This document shows positions 55,383-64,000 of a DNA stretch of 64,000 nucleotides, in pieces (position 1 is the stretch's first letter; each line of letters starts with the position of its first letter). Source of the DNA: Oreohelix idahoensis (Eukaryota > Mollusca > Gastropoda > Stylommatophora > Oreohelicidae); contig JAMPIV010019863.1 of NCBI GenBank assembly GCA_024509875.1, positions 1 to 64,000 on the forward strand. Reading direction: 5' to 3'. The notes under the pieces are model-generated. The model did not search any database, was not told the DNA's origin, and was given only the letters and a program-made list of their open reading frames with translations. The translations under genes and the position numbers were made by a program.

Positions 55383-56034
55383 CCAGGCGTAGCTGCGGAC
55401 ATTGCAGAATTTGTGGAGGCCTGTGACCAATGCAACAAGGGAAAGCCCACACGTTGGGAAAATCATCAGGACCTACAAAAGCACTACGGTGAAAACAGGC
55501 CTGAAAATAAAAGGAAAAATAAATATGATACGGTAGACATCGTGGATAGGAAAACCCCTTTTCACACCCAGTCTTCTAAGAAGTCAGTTAGAATGGCCAC
55601 TATGAGTAGGATACAAAAAGTAACCTCAACCCAGTCCCACCCGACAATCCCTTGGTCGGAATTCCGGGAACTGGATGAAAATAGAAATGAGGGAAGCCCT
55701 CTCACTTTGAAACTGAAACTGCGGGGAAACCCCAGGAAAAGAATTGGTAGTGGACGGTTTATGTGTGGTGGCAAACAAACGAGAGCAAAGCCACCACCAC
55801 CATACTTCCAATAACATAGTTCGACCGGAATGGCACCGGCAACACTGCTATTTGGCAGACCAATCAAAGGTCCATTGGAAGCCTTATTGAGGACGTGGAC
55901 AGATGAGAAGGCAGAAGAGACTGTAACCTCATCATATCAGTATGTGAACGAGCTGACCACTCGCTTAAAAACTGGCTGGAAACTCGCGAATGATAACCTA
56001 AGACAAGCCAGGAAGAAACATGCTGCATATTACT
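55383..56034 (+). pseudogene. G4 integrase with core replaced; C-terminal part retained
   Basis: Open piece 55413-55814 starts in the integrase zinc finger with an intact CxxC (CDQCNKGKPTRW). It then reads the replacement segment: NRPENKRKNKYDTVD, TPFHTQSSK, MATMSRIQ (55593-55616) and IGSGRF (55743-55760). After one stop, 55830-56034 resumes true integrase sequence PATLLFGRPIKGPLEALL, identical to G3 over that stretch. This copy therefore fixes both edges of the replacement. Confidence 0.87.
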
Positions 56035-56241
56035 GTGACAACAACAACAGTTCCATGCTCCACAGGGTGAAAGTTTTTCCCGAAATTACCAAGCATCACG
56101 TAACCAGGGAAATGGTACAGTCATGCACTAGGTAGTACCGGTAGTCATGACAACCACACAGAGTACAACACCTATAACTCTGGCAATAGGTCCTACACTT
56201 TCAAGAAAAGAAACTTTCAACAGCAAGAGCAGATCAAAGTT

Positions 56242-57546
56242 ATGAAGGTACAAACATCAGAACAAAATAATATAAATATACACCCTGATCCCAGTTCATG
56301 TTTGATTAGGATCCAGAAAAAAAACTATAGAGCACTTATTGACACTGGCGCCTCTGTTAGCCTGATCCGAGAGCAGTTGTACAAACAAATAAAGAAGTCA
56401 GTCAGGTTTCAGCCTTCAGTCACTCATATGGCTTCAGTGACGGGACAAGAACTAAAATCTTTAGGAACAGGCTACGTCACCTTTAGAATTGGAACACAGT
56501 CGATTACCCATCCTTTCATCATCACTAGAGGGATGTCGCGTAATCTTATTTTAGGCCGAGATTTTCTTGCCATACATCAAGCTAGAATTTATTTTGACCT
56601 GCATCAGATCAGAATTCATTACGAATTACTGGCGTTACAAGACGATATCCACATAGCGTCATTAGTCCGTCTCACTGCACCAGTCACCATCGCTCCAAAT
56701 TCTCTAACCATTGCGAGGGGTAGAGTGAAGGTTTCCCAATATGTTAAGCAGGGACAAACTGTATATATTGTTTCTTTGCCAGAAGAGGACATTGATGACG
56801 ACCCGCTGTTATCCCTCACAGAAGGCATTGTAGAGATCACAAGCACAAGAGACTTCCCAATTATGTTAGTGAATACTTCAGGAAAAACCACTACACTATC
56901 ACGAGGAGCAATAGTAGCACAAGTACATTTATCATCCTTACGAAATGCAAAGCAACCAAGAAACGGAAACGAGGAACAGAGTCAAACCCATCAGTCCACC
57001 GACCCATGTCAGCCCCAAACATACTCCCCACGTTCCCCAGTTGACTCTTCTACAAACCGGAATAATCAGTACATGCCAAGGGAAAATATCGGTCGTTACC
57101 AAACAGAAAATAGAGCTACAGGTTCAGCACACAACAGAGACACAATTATCAAGACGAAGAAAGGAAATAACAATGCAGTGTCAAGAAGAAACAAAGAAGC
57201 AAGAACTTATCACAAGAATGACATGAGAGTCTACCCGCACTACACAGAAACAACACATCGGTGTTCGCAACATTATTCACATGATCACAACCATCATTCC
57301 CTACCCCCTTATCAGCCCCAAACATACTCCCCGCGAGACCCCCGTCGCAACCCCAGTGATTATGTGAAGCGGACGTTTGATGACAGAAGACATAATATGG
57401 AACTCAGAAGACAAGCCCACAGTAAGACAACTACAGAATACCCTTTACCTGGAGGTTATCCAAGGATGACGGAAAAGAACATGGTAGTGTCGTGTGGTGA
57501 GTACTGGGGCAACTACAACAGTAGTTTTGCCAGGAATAGTCTATGA
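56242..57546 (+). CDS. G5: retroviral-like aspartic protease ORF, chimeric end
   Basis: 434 codons. Residues about 30-125 form a pepsin-type retroelement protease: ALIDTGASVSLI with the catalytic D-T-G, and LILGRDFLAIHQ as the C-terminal block. Residues 125-235 resemble the protease-RT linker of gypsy elements (TTTLSRGAIVAQVHL). The rest is low-complexity, rich in Q, N, H, R and P, and the last 20 codons run antisense into the G3 LTR that starts at 57488. No RT follows. The protease differs from that of G2/G4, so it comes from another LTR family. Flanked on the left by G4 at 56034. Confidence 0.75.
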   Translation: MKVQTSEQNNINIHPDPSSCLIRIQKKNYRALIDTGASVSLIREQLYKQIKKSVRFQPSVTHMASVTGQELKSLGTGYVTFRIGTQSITHPFIITRGMSRNLILGRDFLAIHQARIYFDLHQIRIHYELLALQDDIHIASLVRLTAPVTIAPNSLTIARGRVKVSQYVKQGQTVYIVSLPEEDIDDDPLLSLTEGIVEITSTRDFPIMLVNTSGKTTTLSRGAIVAQVHLSSLRNAKQPRNGNEEQSQTHQSTDPCQPQTYSPRSPVDSSTNRNNQYMPRENIGRYQTENRATGSAHNRDTIIKTKKGNNNAVSRRNKEARTYHKNDMRVYPHYTETTHRCSQHYSHDHNHHSLPPYQPQTYSPRDPRRNPSDYVKRTFDDRRHNMELRRQAHSKTTTEYPLPGGYPRMTEKNMVVSCGEYWGNYNSSFARNSL

Positions 57547-59646
57547 GGTATTAGATATAAGGTCTCTAGAAATTGGCTCGTTTAGAAAGAATAAAGACCT
57601 ATTCGAGATAGGGACAAGAAGACAGGAATGCGAATGCTTTCCACTAGACAGTGTTTTCTGATTAATTATGGAAAGAGTTCTGTTTCCCCACGACTTTAGC
57701 TTCTGCCCTTAGATCCCGTAAAGAAAAAGCCCCCAACCTCATCTGAGTAGAGAAAGGTTCCTATAGGTGAATATGTAACACCGACAGAACGAGTGATACA
57801 TTAACAAACTCTTGATAATGATCAACCGATCGTTGGGTTTATTAATGAAATATCCACACATATAGGGTTAGTAATGGTTAGAACGTGATGATGGTGAAAG
57901 ACGATTCACACAAAACACACAGATGAGATAATAAAATTACAGTTAATTAAGTAATAGTTAATTAAGAATGAACTGGTGTAAAGTGAAATGATGATGTGAT
58001 ATGATATGATACGTGTTACCAAAATGGTGAGTACTCTACTCAGTCCATGTGTCTCTAAATGCTTCTCCTAGATATGAGGATTCACATGTATGCATAAAAT
58101 GCCCCAAGTTGTTATACGTTATGTCGAGTGGGGTATCTCTAAGCCGAGGACGTTCTGATGAATACTGTTGTCGTACGGAGAACGCTGACGAGATATCTAT
58201 GTATATTCCTTCACTGTTTGAGTATATCTCTGTAGTGTTGATTAAAAGTTAATAGCTGTCATATGAATAAAAGGTCTGTTGTCTAATCTCCCGACGGTAC
58301 TGGTCAGACTGGATATCTTCACGAAATGTTAGTGATATGTAGACTCATAATCTTGCGTATGTAGTCGTGATTCATATACTTTCGAGTCTGCTTCATAAAA
58401 TGCGCTTAAGAGTGTGTTGCACGTGGTATAAATATGCGATTCCTCTTTTGAGCTCTTTTGCTTGACTTCAGATAATAATGATCTTTCGAGTGATTTGAAT
58501 TTATGATGACTCTGTATTGAACTTGTGATAACTCTGTATTGAACTTGTGAGCAAGCAGTATATGGTGACGAAAAATGCTGCGTCCACCTTATGACTTGTG
58601 GGTGAGACAATATTCCTTTTTAATTGAGGAATGAAAGATGTCCTATGGCGAATTCTGCTAGCCAAATGTCCGTTTTTGATAACTTATTTCTGGTTAGACG
58701 TCAGACACGTTGCGTGTAGACTCAGACTTCTGATGAACTGAAGACACACAAAAGTCTTCGTAAGTTTTCACATTTAACATCACTGGTTGACTTTCATTTA
58801 AACTACTGCTCATTATTCATCTCTCTCTCTCTGAGTTCAATTCTAATGATGTTAAATATCTTGTGCATGAGAGTGTGTGCGCATGGGAGACTGTGATGAT
58901 GATAAAGGTGAAATATGAACTATTAATTACCTCCTATCATCCTATCATCTTCTAGGAAAATCTTCTGATTTATTAATCAGTTATGCCAAGAATTATTTGA
59001 AACTTTATCTTTCGCACATTTTAGCTGTGAGGTTAAAATAAACAAAAATAAGAAAATGTATTAATAAGTATAAGATCTACTAACCTTCTTTTCCCTTCGC
59101 AAAATCCTTTAAGAACACAATTAATCACAGAACTGAATTATCATCCACTCTGAATAAACACGTGTAATAGGCTATGCGTTTTTGGGTTTAATCTCTTCCT
59201 CACAAGGTAAAAAAAACTGGACTGCTTCACTCTAGTAGATTATGCGGTATTATATATTTCTGGAAGTCACCTGGCCAAGCTTGGCGTCCAATGTGGTAAA
59301 CCAACGCTTGTCTGAACCGCGGCCGACTAAAGATAACACCATTACAGCATGAGACGTTTTCCCCTGGCCAATCTGGGCGTCCAATGTGGTGTCACAGAAA
59401 TTACAGCATGCCCAGATGTTTGATTCGGATGACCATATGTGTTTTTACCAGATTTATCACGATGCAATGTGGGCTTCAAACGATAATGTCGGGCATGGCG
59501 ACTCAATCAAAGGACTTTTATTTCCCCCGATGAAAGAACAAATGTGGTTCTCTAGATACCGGTCGCGAGTAATCACAACGATGAAATACAATACGAAAGA
59601 TGTAGGAAAAGATAGAGCAATAAGGCCTTTGCGCTCGTTTATCACA
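57488..59646 (-). repeat. G3 3' LTR (2159 bp, minus)
   Basis: On the minus strand it starts TGTGATAAACGAGCGC at 59646, just after a purine tract GAGGAGGGGC, and ends CACACGACA at 57488. It matches the solo LTR (50000-51962) in reverse. It contains about 350 bp at 58738-59088 absent from the solo LTR and lacks roughly 150 bp that the solo LTR has near 50390-50560. Confidence 0.92.
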
Positions 59647-59712
59647 ATAGCCCCTCCTCAAGTGTGATGTCAATCGTACTCAGGAGAGCTTAGCCTTCTT
59701 GCTCGGGATTCT

Positions 59713-61377
59713 TTAATCTTTTTCCTCATCTTCATTTTTCTCTTCGGTTTCCACCCTTTCCTCTACTTGTCTGTGCTCTCCGTCCTGCCTCATAGGATGA
59801 CGGCTTAAAAAATCCGCTCCTACGTTATGTTTTCCTTGGATATAGTCCACTTGGAACGTGTAAGGTTGTAGAACAAGCGACCACCTCATCAGTCTAGCAT
59901 TCAAATTCTTTGAATTGGCGAGGAAGGTCAGAGGTTGGTGATCACTCTGGATTGTAAATTTCCTTCCGTACAGGTATGCTTGAAATTTTTGTATTCCCCA
60001 GACGAGGGACAAACATTCCTTTTCGATTGTGGAATAGTTTTGTTCTGCTCGGTTTAACTTCCGACTCGCATATGCGACCGGAAATAGATTTGGTGGGCTT
60101 CTGTCATCTGGCTGTAGTAATGTAGCCCCGATTCCAATGTTACTGGCATCTGTGCGCAAGATGAATTTTCTAGTTAAATCCGGAAGCCGTAAAATAGGTT
60201 TTGTGGTGAGTTTCTCTTTTAAAGAGTGCATATGCATGTTCACATTCTGCTGACCATGTCACTTTATCTGGGTTTCCTTTCTTTGTTAGCGATGTAAGCG
60301 GTGCACAGAGGCTATTAAAATCCTTTATATATCTCTGGTAGAATCCACAGAGAGATACAAATGACCGGACATCCCTTTTAGTGGACGGTCTCGGTGCATT
60401 TCTCAGCTTCTCAACGTTTTGAGTCTCGGGGAACATGGTCCCATGGGATATAGTATGTCCTAGGAACTCTAGCTGTTCACACCGAATTTGACATTTGGTT
60501 GGGCGGGCGGTTAGTCCCGCTTCTCTGAGTCTGTTAAACAGCAAGGATAGCGCTGATATATGTTCTTCAAACGATTCAGTAGCTACTAGGATATCATCCA
60601 TAAAATTGCTGATGGCGGGATGATTCAAAGGATCCAATAACTTTCGCATCATCCTTGTGAAGACACTAGGAGCATTGTTCAGTCCAAATGGCATCACATT
60701 AAACTCGAAGTGTCCATCTGGAGTACTGAAGGCTAACAGGTTCCTCACCTCAGCTTTTACCGGTATTTGATAGTACCCTTTACTGAGGTCGATCTTTGAA
60801 AAATAGCGAGCCCTGCTCAGCTTAGTAAATAGCTGGTTCTGGTCCGGTAACGGTTCTGGCTGGAACTGTGTTAACGCATTCAGCTGTCGGTAGTCGATGC
60901 ACAGGCGGTGTTCTCCACTGGGTTTGCGTAACAGCACCACTCCCGCACTGTAAGGGGACTCCGACTTCGAAATTATGCCTTCCTTAAGTAAGTAATCAAT
61001 TTCTTGCTTTAATGCCGTCGCCTTGGCATACGGAATCGGATAGGTTCTCATTCGGACGGGCGTAGGATCCGTGACTTCCATGTCAAACTCCATCAGGTTT
61101 GTCCGGCCCGGTTTGTCTGTCAGAGAGTCGGCGTGGTTTTCCATCAATCTCCTTACTATTTCTTGCTGGGCTTCCGTTAGGGTGGAGCTTATTTTCACAT
61201 CTAAATGTGATTCCTCCTGTATCACCGGGTACTCTACGGATGATAATGGCTCTTCTTCCATTTGCATAGCAATGGCCATAGTCATGAGGTGCGCTGGTTC
61301 GGCAGGGGCTCGCTCGTAAAACTTCTTAAGCAGATTTAAGTGATAAACAGAGACTCCGACGCCTAGCTGAGCCACAA
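59713..61377 (-). pseudogene. pol: G3 RT and RNase H, one frameshift
   Basis: RT part: GVVLLRKPSGEHRLCIDYRQ, KIDLSKGYYQIPV, MPFGLNNAPSVF and FMDD at 60593-60604. The frame shifts near 60225 (HAYALFK against SLKEKLTTKP). RNase H continues 60243-59713: RTDASNIGIGATLL, STIEKECLSLVWGI, QSDHQPLTF and GADFLSRHP, ending in an acidic tail. All catalytic motifs are present, so a single small indel separates this from a full RT-RH. Confidence 0.93.
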
Positions 61378-62602
61378 TTGGATGAGGTCCAGTGCGGATT
61401 CCGAGCAAACCGAAGTACTCAAGACCTAATCTTCACACTCAGACAGCTGAGTGAAAAGGCCCTTGAGTATAAGAGTGAGATCCATCTTTGTTTCATAGAT
61501 CTGGAAAAGGCATTTGACAGGGTCCCCTGGAGCAAACTTTGGGACTGTTTGGCAAGGAAGAATATTCCAGCACCTCTGATTCATGCTATACAGAGCTTCT
61601 ACAAGTCTTGCAGAAATTATGTGAGGACAGCAAACCATAAGTCAGAAGAGTTCAGGACCACCACTGGGTGTAAGACAAGGTGATATCCTATCACCTTACC
61701 TCTTCATACTCCTTATGGACGATGTCATCAAGGCATGTAAGGAGAGAACAAGAAAGTATTCAGTGGGGTACTGGAAGATGAGACAGGTCTATATTTCGGA
61801 GCTGGCATTTGCTGATGATGTTGCCCTGATTGCTAAATCAGAGGCACATCTCCAATCCAACCTGCAAGTCTGGAAGGAAGAGCTGGAGAAGAGAGGGATG
61901 GTCATAAGCAGCTCTAAAACAAAATCCATGGTGATATCACGAGAAGAAAGAAAACATCAGATTAGGTTGGGAGAACAGGTCCTGGAGCAGGTCGACCACT
62001 TTAAATATCTCGGAGCTATTATAGACCGAAAGGGAGGCATCAAAGAAGAGTTGGCCACTCGAAAAGCAGCGGCGGGGAGACTTTTTCAGGCCATAAATCG
62101 TGGATTCCTCAGCAAGAGAGAGGTTGGTAAGAAAACAAAGATGGCTGTATACCGCTCCACCTATGTCCCAGTCTTGACATATGGATGCGAGTCGTGGGCA
62201 ATGACTACAACCCACAAAAGCCAGATCCAAACCTCAGAAATGAGGTATCTGAGGAAAGTGGTTGAAGTAACAAGAAGAGACATGGTCCGCAACCAGACGA
62301 TCCGTCAAGGCCTGAAATCCCATCCGCTGCAGACCCAAATAGAACAGTCCCAACTAAGATGGTTTGGCCATGTCTGCAGAATGGGAGAAGATCGGCTACC
62401 ACGACAAGCATGGGAAACAAAGAGCCAGGGATCCAGACCTCCAGGACGACCCAGAGTCCGCTGGGAGGACAACATTAGACAATCTTTGAAGGACCGAGGA
62501 CTAGAATGGAACCAGGCCAGGAAGAAGACAGCTGATAGAATGGTCTGGCGCTCTCTCTTCCAAACCTCTACACCTCACGGTAGAAGGGGAACGACTAAGT
62601 AA
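61378..62602 (+). pseudogene. LINE D1 reverse transcriptase C-terminal half
   Basis: Two frames. 61378-61683 has DEVQCGFRANRSTQDLIFTL and FIDLEKAFDRVPW, then a one-base shift near 61672. 61715-62602 (295 codons) has catalytic FADD at 61808-61819, MVISSSKTKSMVIS, FKYLGAIIDRKGG, LTYGCESWAMTT, LRWFGHVCRMGEDRL, GRPRVRWEDNIRQ and DRMVWRSLFQ, ending at two stops before the tail. Endonuclease and early RT are lost by truncation. Same family as D2 and D3. Confidence 0.9.
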
Positions 62603-62617
62603 GTAAGTAAGTAAGCG
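61378..62617 (+). mobile_element. LINE D1 inserted in G3
   Basis: 5'-truncated LINE ending in a TAAG repeat tail (62597-62617). It separates the G3 codons for KVAEKIS from those for SVYHLNLLKKF, so it inserted after G3 did. No clear duplication at the ends was seen. Confidence 0.9.
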
Positions 62618-63982
62618 AGAAATCTTTTCCGCCACTTTGTATGGTCCCCTCCAGCAAATCTGCAATTTATTACTGCTACTTGGCAGAAGAAGTAGCACCT
62701 TCTCTCCTACTGCTAGTTTTCGGTCCTTCGCATTGCGATTGTAATATTTGGCATGTTTCCGCCTAGCCTCCCGTACTTTCGCTGTGGCTAATTCCCAGCC
62801 AGTCTTCAGGCGTTGTTTCAAGTCTGTGACGTACTGGAAGGCTGATGTGACAGTGTCGTCTGCCTTGGCATCTGTCCATGTTCTTAGTAATGCTTCTAAT
62901 GGACCTTTAATAGGTCTTCCGAAGAGTAATGTGGCCGGAGGAACTCCAGTTGACGCATGCGGTACTTCCCTATAAGCAAATAATGCGGCAGGAAGATACT
63001 GATCCCAAGTTTCTGGCTTGTCCTGTGCCAACTTCCGAAGAATAGAGGTGAGCGTCCCGTTAAACCGCTCTACTTGCCCGTTACTTTGGGGGTGATAGGG
63101 CGAAGTATGGATATGCCTAGTCTTGAATATTCTAAGCACCTCCTCTGTCAATTTGCCTCTAAATTGTGACCCGTTGTCTGTGAGAATTTCATGCGGGAAG
63201 CCCAATCTAGTAAAGATATTCAGTAAAGCATCAGCTACATGCACTGAGTCGCATGCTGGCATGGCTATGGCTTCGCCCCACATGGAACAGGTGTCCACTA
63301 AGGTAAGGATATGGGAGTTCCTCTTCTTAGTTCTCATCAGAGGTCCAATTATATCCACGGCCACTCTTTCAAATGGGGTGCCCAAGATTGGCATCTCCCC
63401 AAGGGTCGCGGGTGCCGTCCAGTGTTTTGGTGCAACTTTCTAGCACTGAGGACAAGACTTGACGAAACGTTCAATGTCGCCGGTGATCCCTGGCCAATAC
63501 TAGTGGCAGGCGATCCTTTGAGTCGTGGCGCTCATTCCCATGTGTCCACTAAATGGGATAGAGTGGCCCATCTCAAGCACTTGGTTCCTATAGGTTGCAG
63601 GAACTACTAATTGGTTGTGTTCCTGTCCTTCATTTCCAGCTCGGCGATACATCAATCCATTTTTCATAAAGAAGTCTCCCTTGGTAGGTGGGTTGTGTGT
63701 CCTAGGTAATTTTTTAAAACAGGGCGCCAGTGAGGAATCTTCCATTTGGGCCCTCTTCAATTCCTCGGGGAAGATATTGGTAGGAGGTTTCTGCTCTGCG
63801 TCTTTTCTTGACTGTCCTCTAGTCTGTGCGGCCGCCATGACTAGTGGTTGAGTAGGTTCTCCAAGGAACACATATCTACATCCCAAGATTAAAGAGTAGA
63901 TTGGTTCTTCCATTATAGCTGCACGAATCTTTCCTGTCACATAACGAGATTCCACTCCGATAAGTGCAATTGGCAGTGTCAT
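62618..63982 (-). pseudogene. G3 protease end and integrase with complete DD35E core
   Basis: Minus strand from 63982: MTLPIALIGVES and LILGCRYVFLG (protease C-terminus), GDFFMKNGLMYRRAG, QLVVPATYRNQVLEMGH (integrase zinc H-H) and, after a TAG at 63500, YWPGITGDIERFVKSCPQC (C-C) with a second TAG. The core (open from 63394) has the first D in RVAVDIIGPL, the second in ILTDNGSQF and the E in NGQVERFNGTL, 35 residues after the second D. The C-terminal part includes PATLLFGRPIKGP, VGEKVLLLLPSSSNKLQ and WRGPYKVAEKIS, where D1 interrupts. Two in-frame TAG codons are the only lesions seen. Confidence 0.92.
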
Positions 63983-64000
63983 TGGTGCAACATCCTTCGT

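Larger units (their letters stand above)
53329..56034 (+). mobile_element. LTR retrotransposon G4, 3'-truncated internal region
   Basis: Third member of the G1/G2 group: leader, Gag, zinc knuckle, protease, integrase zinc region, replaced core and integrase C-terminal start. At about 56034, within the codons for KKHAAYYNRK, the sequence switches to unrelated fragment G5, so RT, RNase H and the 3' LTR are lost. Confidence 0.88.
57488..64000 (-). mobile_element. LTR retrotransposon G3, minus, with intact integrase core
   Basis: Order on the minus strand from the window edge: end of protease, integrase zinc region, integrase core, (LINE D1), integrase C-terminus, RT, RNase H, 3' LTR. The 5' part is outside the window. 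It is related to but distinct from G1/G2/G4 and supplies the undisturbed arrangement of the group. Confidence 0.93.

Noticed and set aside
1..64000. Bacterial or viral origin of the window
   Set aside because: No operons, ribosome-binding sites or dense genes. LINEs, tRNA-SINEs, mariner and splice-like signals indicate a metazoan chromosome.

Overview
This window is eukaryotic, metazoan-type repeat-rich DNA and not microbial. It has no operons and no ordinary long host genes. Nearly all protein-coding signal belongs to transposable elements: non-LTR retrotransposons (LINEs), Ty3/gypsy-like LTR retrotransposons, tRNA-derived SINEs, and hAT, pogo and mariner DNA transposons. The elements are nested in one another and separated by AT-rich non-coding DNA that looks intronic or intergenic. 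I cannot name the species. The mix of RTE-like LINEs, several tRNA-SINE types, mariner, and gypsy elements with integrase upstream of reverse transcriptase suggests an invertebrate or lower deuterostome, but that is inference. Only one candidate host exon is supported, 18710-18778 on the minus strand.

Layout. 1-1640: hAT (Buster/ZBED-like) transposase relic, minus. 3016-5175: RTE-like LINE A1. 5408-5690: 46-bp tandem repeat. 5880-6690: a different LINE RT relic (F). 6986-9337: LINE B1 with target-site duplication. 13000-16266: near full-length endonuclease-RT LINE C. 16268-16912: LINE A3 (minus) interrupted by SINE S1. 16935-17790: pogo/Tigger relic. 18710-18778: candidate exon. 18790-29920: a 48-bp tandem array split by LINE D2, which is itself split by LTR element G1 (19579-28648). 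29982-32300: fragments H1, D3, A2 and SINE pieces. 32655-37200: an RNase H-bearing LINE (H2) hit by four later insertions: SINE S2, LINE B2, a 310-bp GC-rich unit and a nearly intact mariner. 37637-38362: C-terminus of LINE J. 39850-48752: LTR element G2 with a perfect CGTAC duplication. 50000-51962: solo LTR with a CATTG duplication. About 52000-56034: LTR element G4. 56035-57487: protease-bearing fragment G5. 57488-64000: LTR element G3 on the minus strand, split by LINE D1 and running off the window.

The main result concerns G1-G4. All encode Gag, then aspartic protease, then integrase, then reverse transcriptase-RNase H. Integrase therefore lies upstream of RT, the Ty1/copia-like order known for Gmr1-type Ty3/gypsy elements. 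G3 keeps a complete DD35E integrase core. In G1, G2 and G4 the core is missing, and a shared unrelated segment of about 115-130 codons sits between the integrase zinc finger and the integrase C-terminal/GPY region. G1 has also lost its whole protease through an in-frame 375-bp deletion at a 7-bp direct repeat. G1 and G2 nevertheless have near-identical LTR pairs of 2.25-2.4 kb, so these integrase-core-less elements appear to have moved recently, presumably in trans. The LINE, SINE and DNA-transposon copies give clear relative insertion ages through nesting, target-site duplications and paralogous empty sites.
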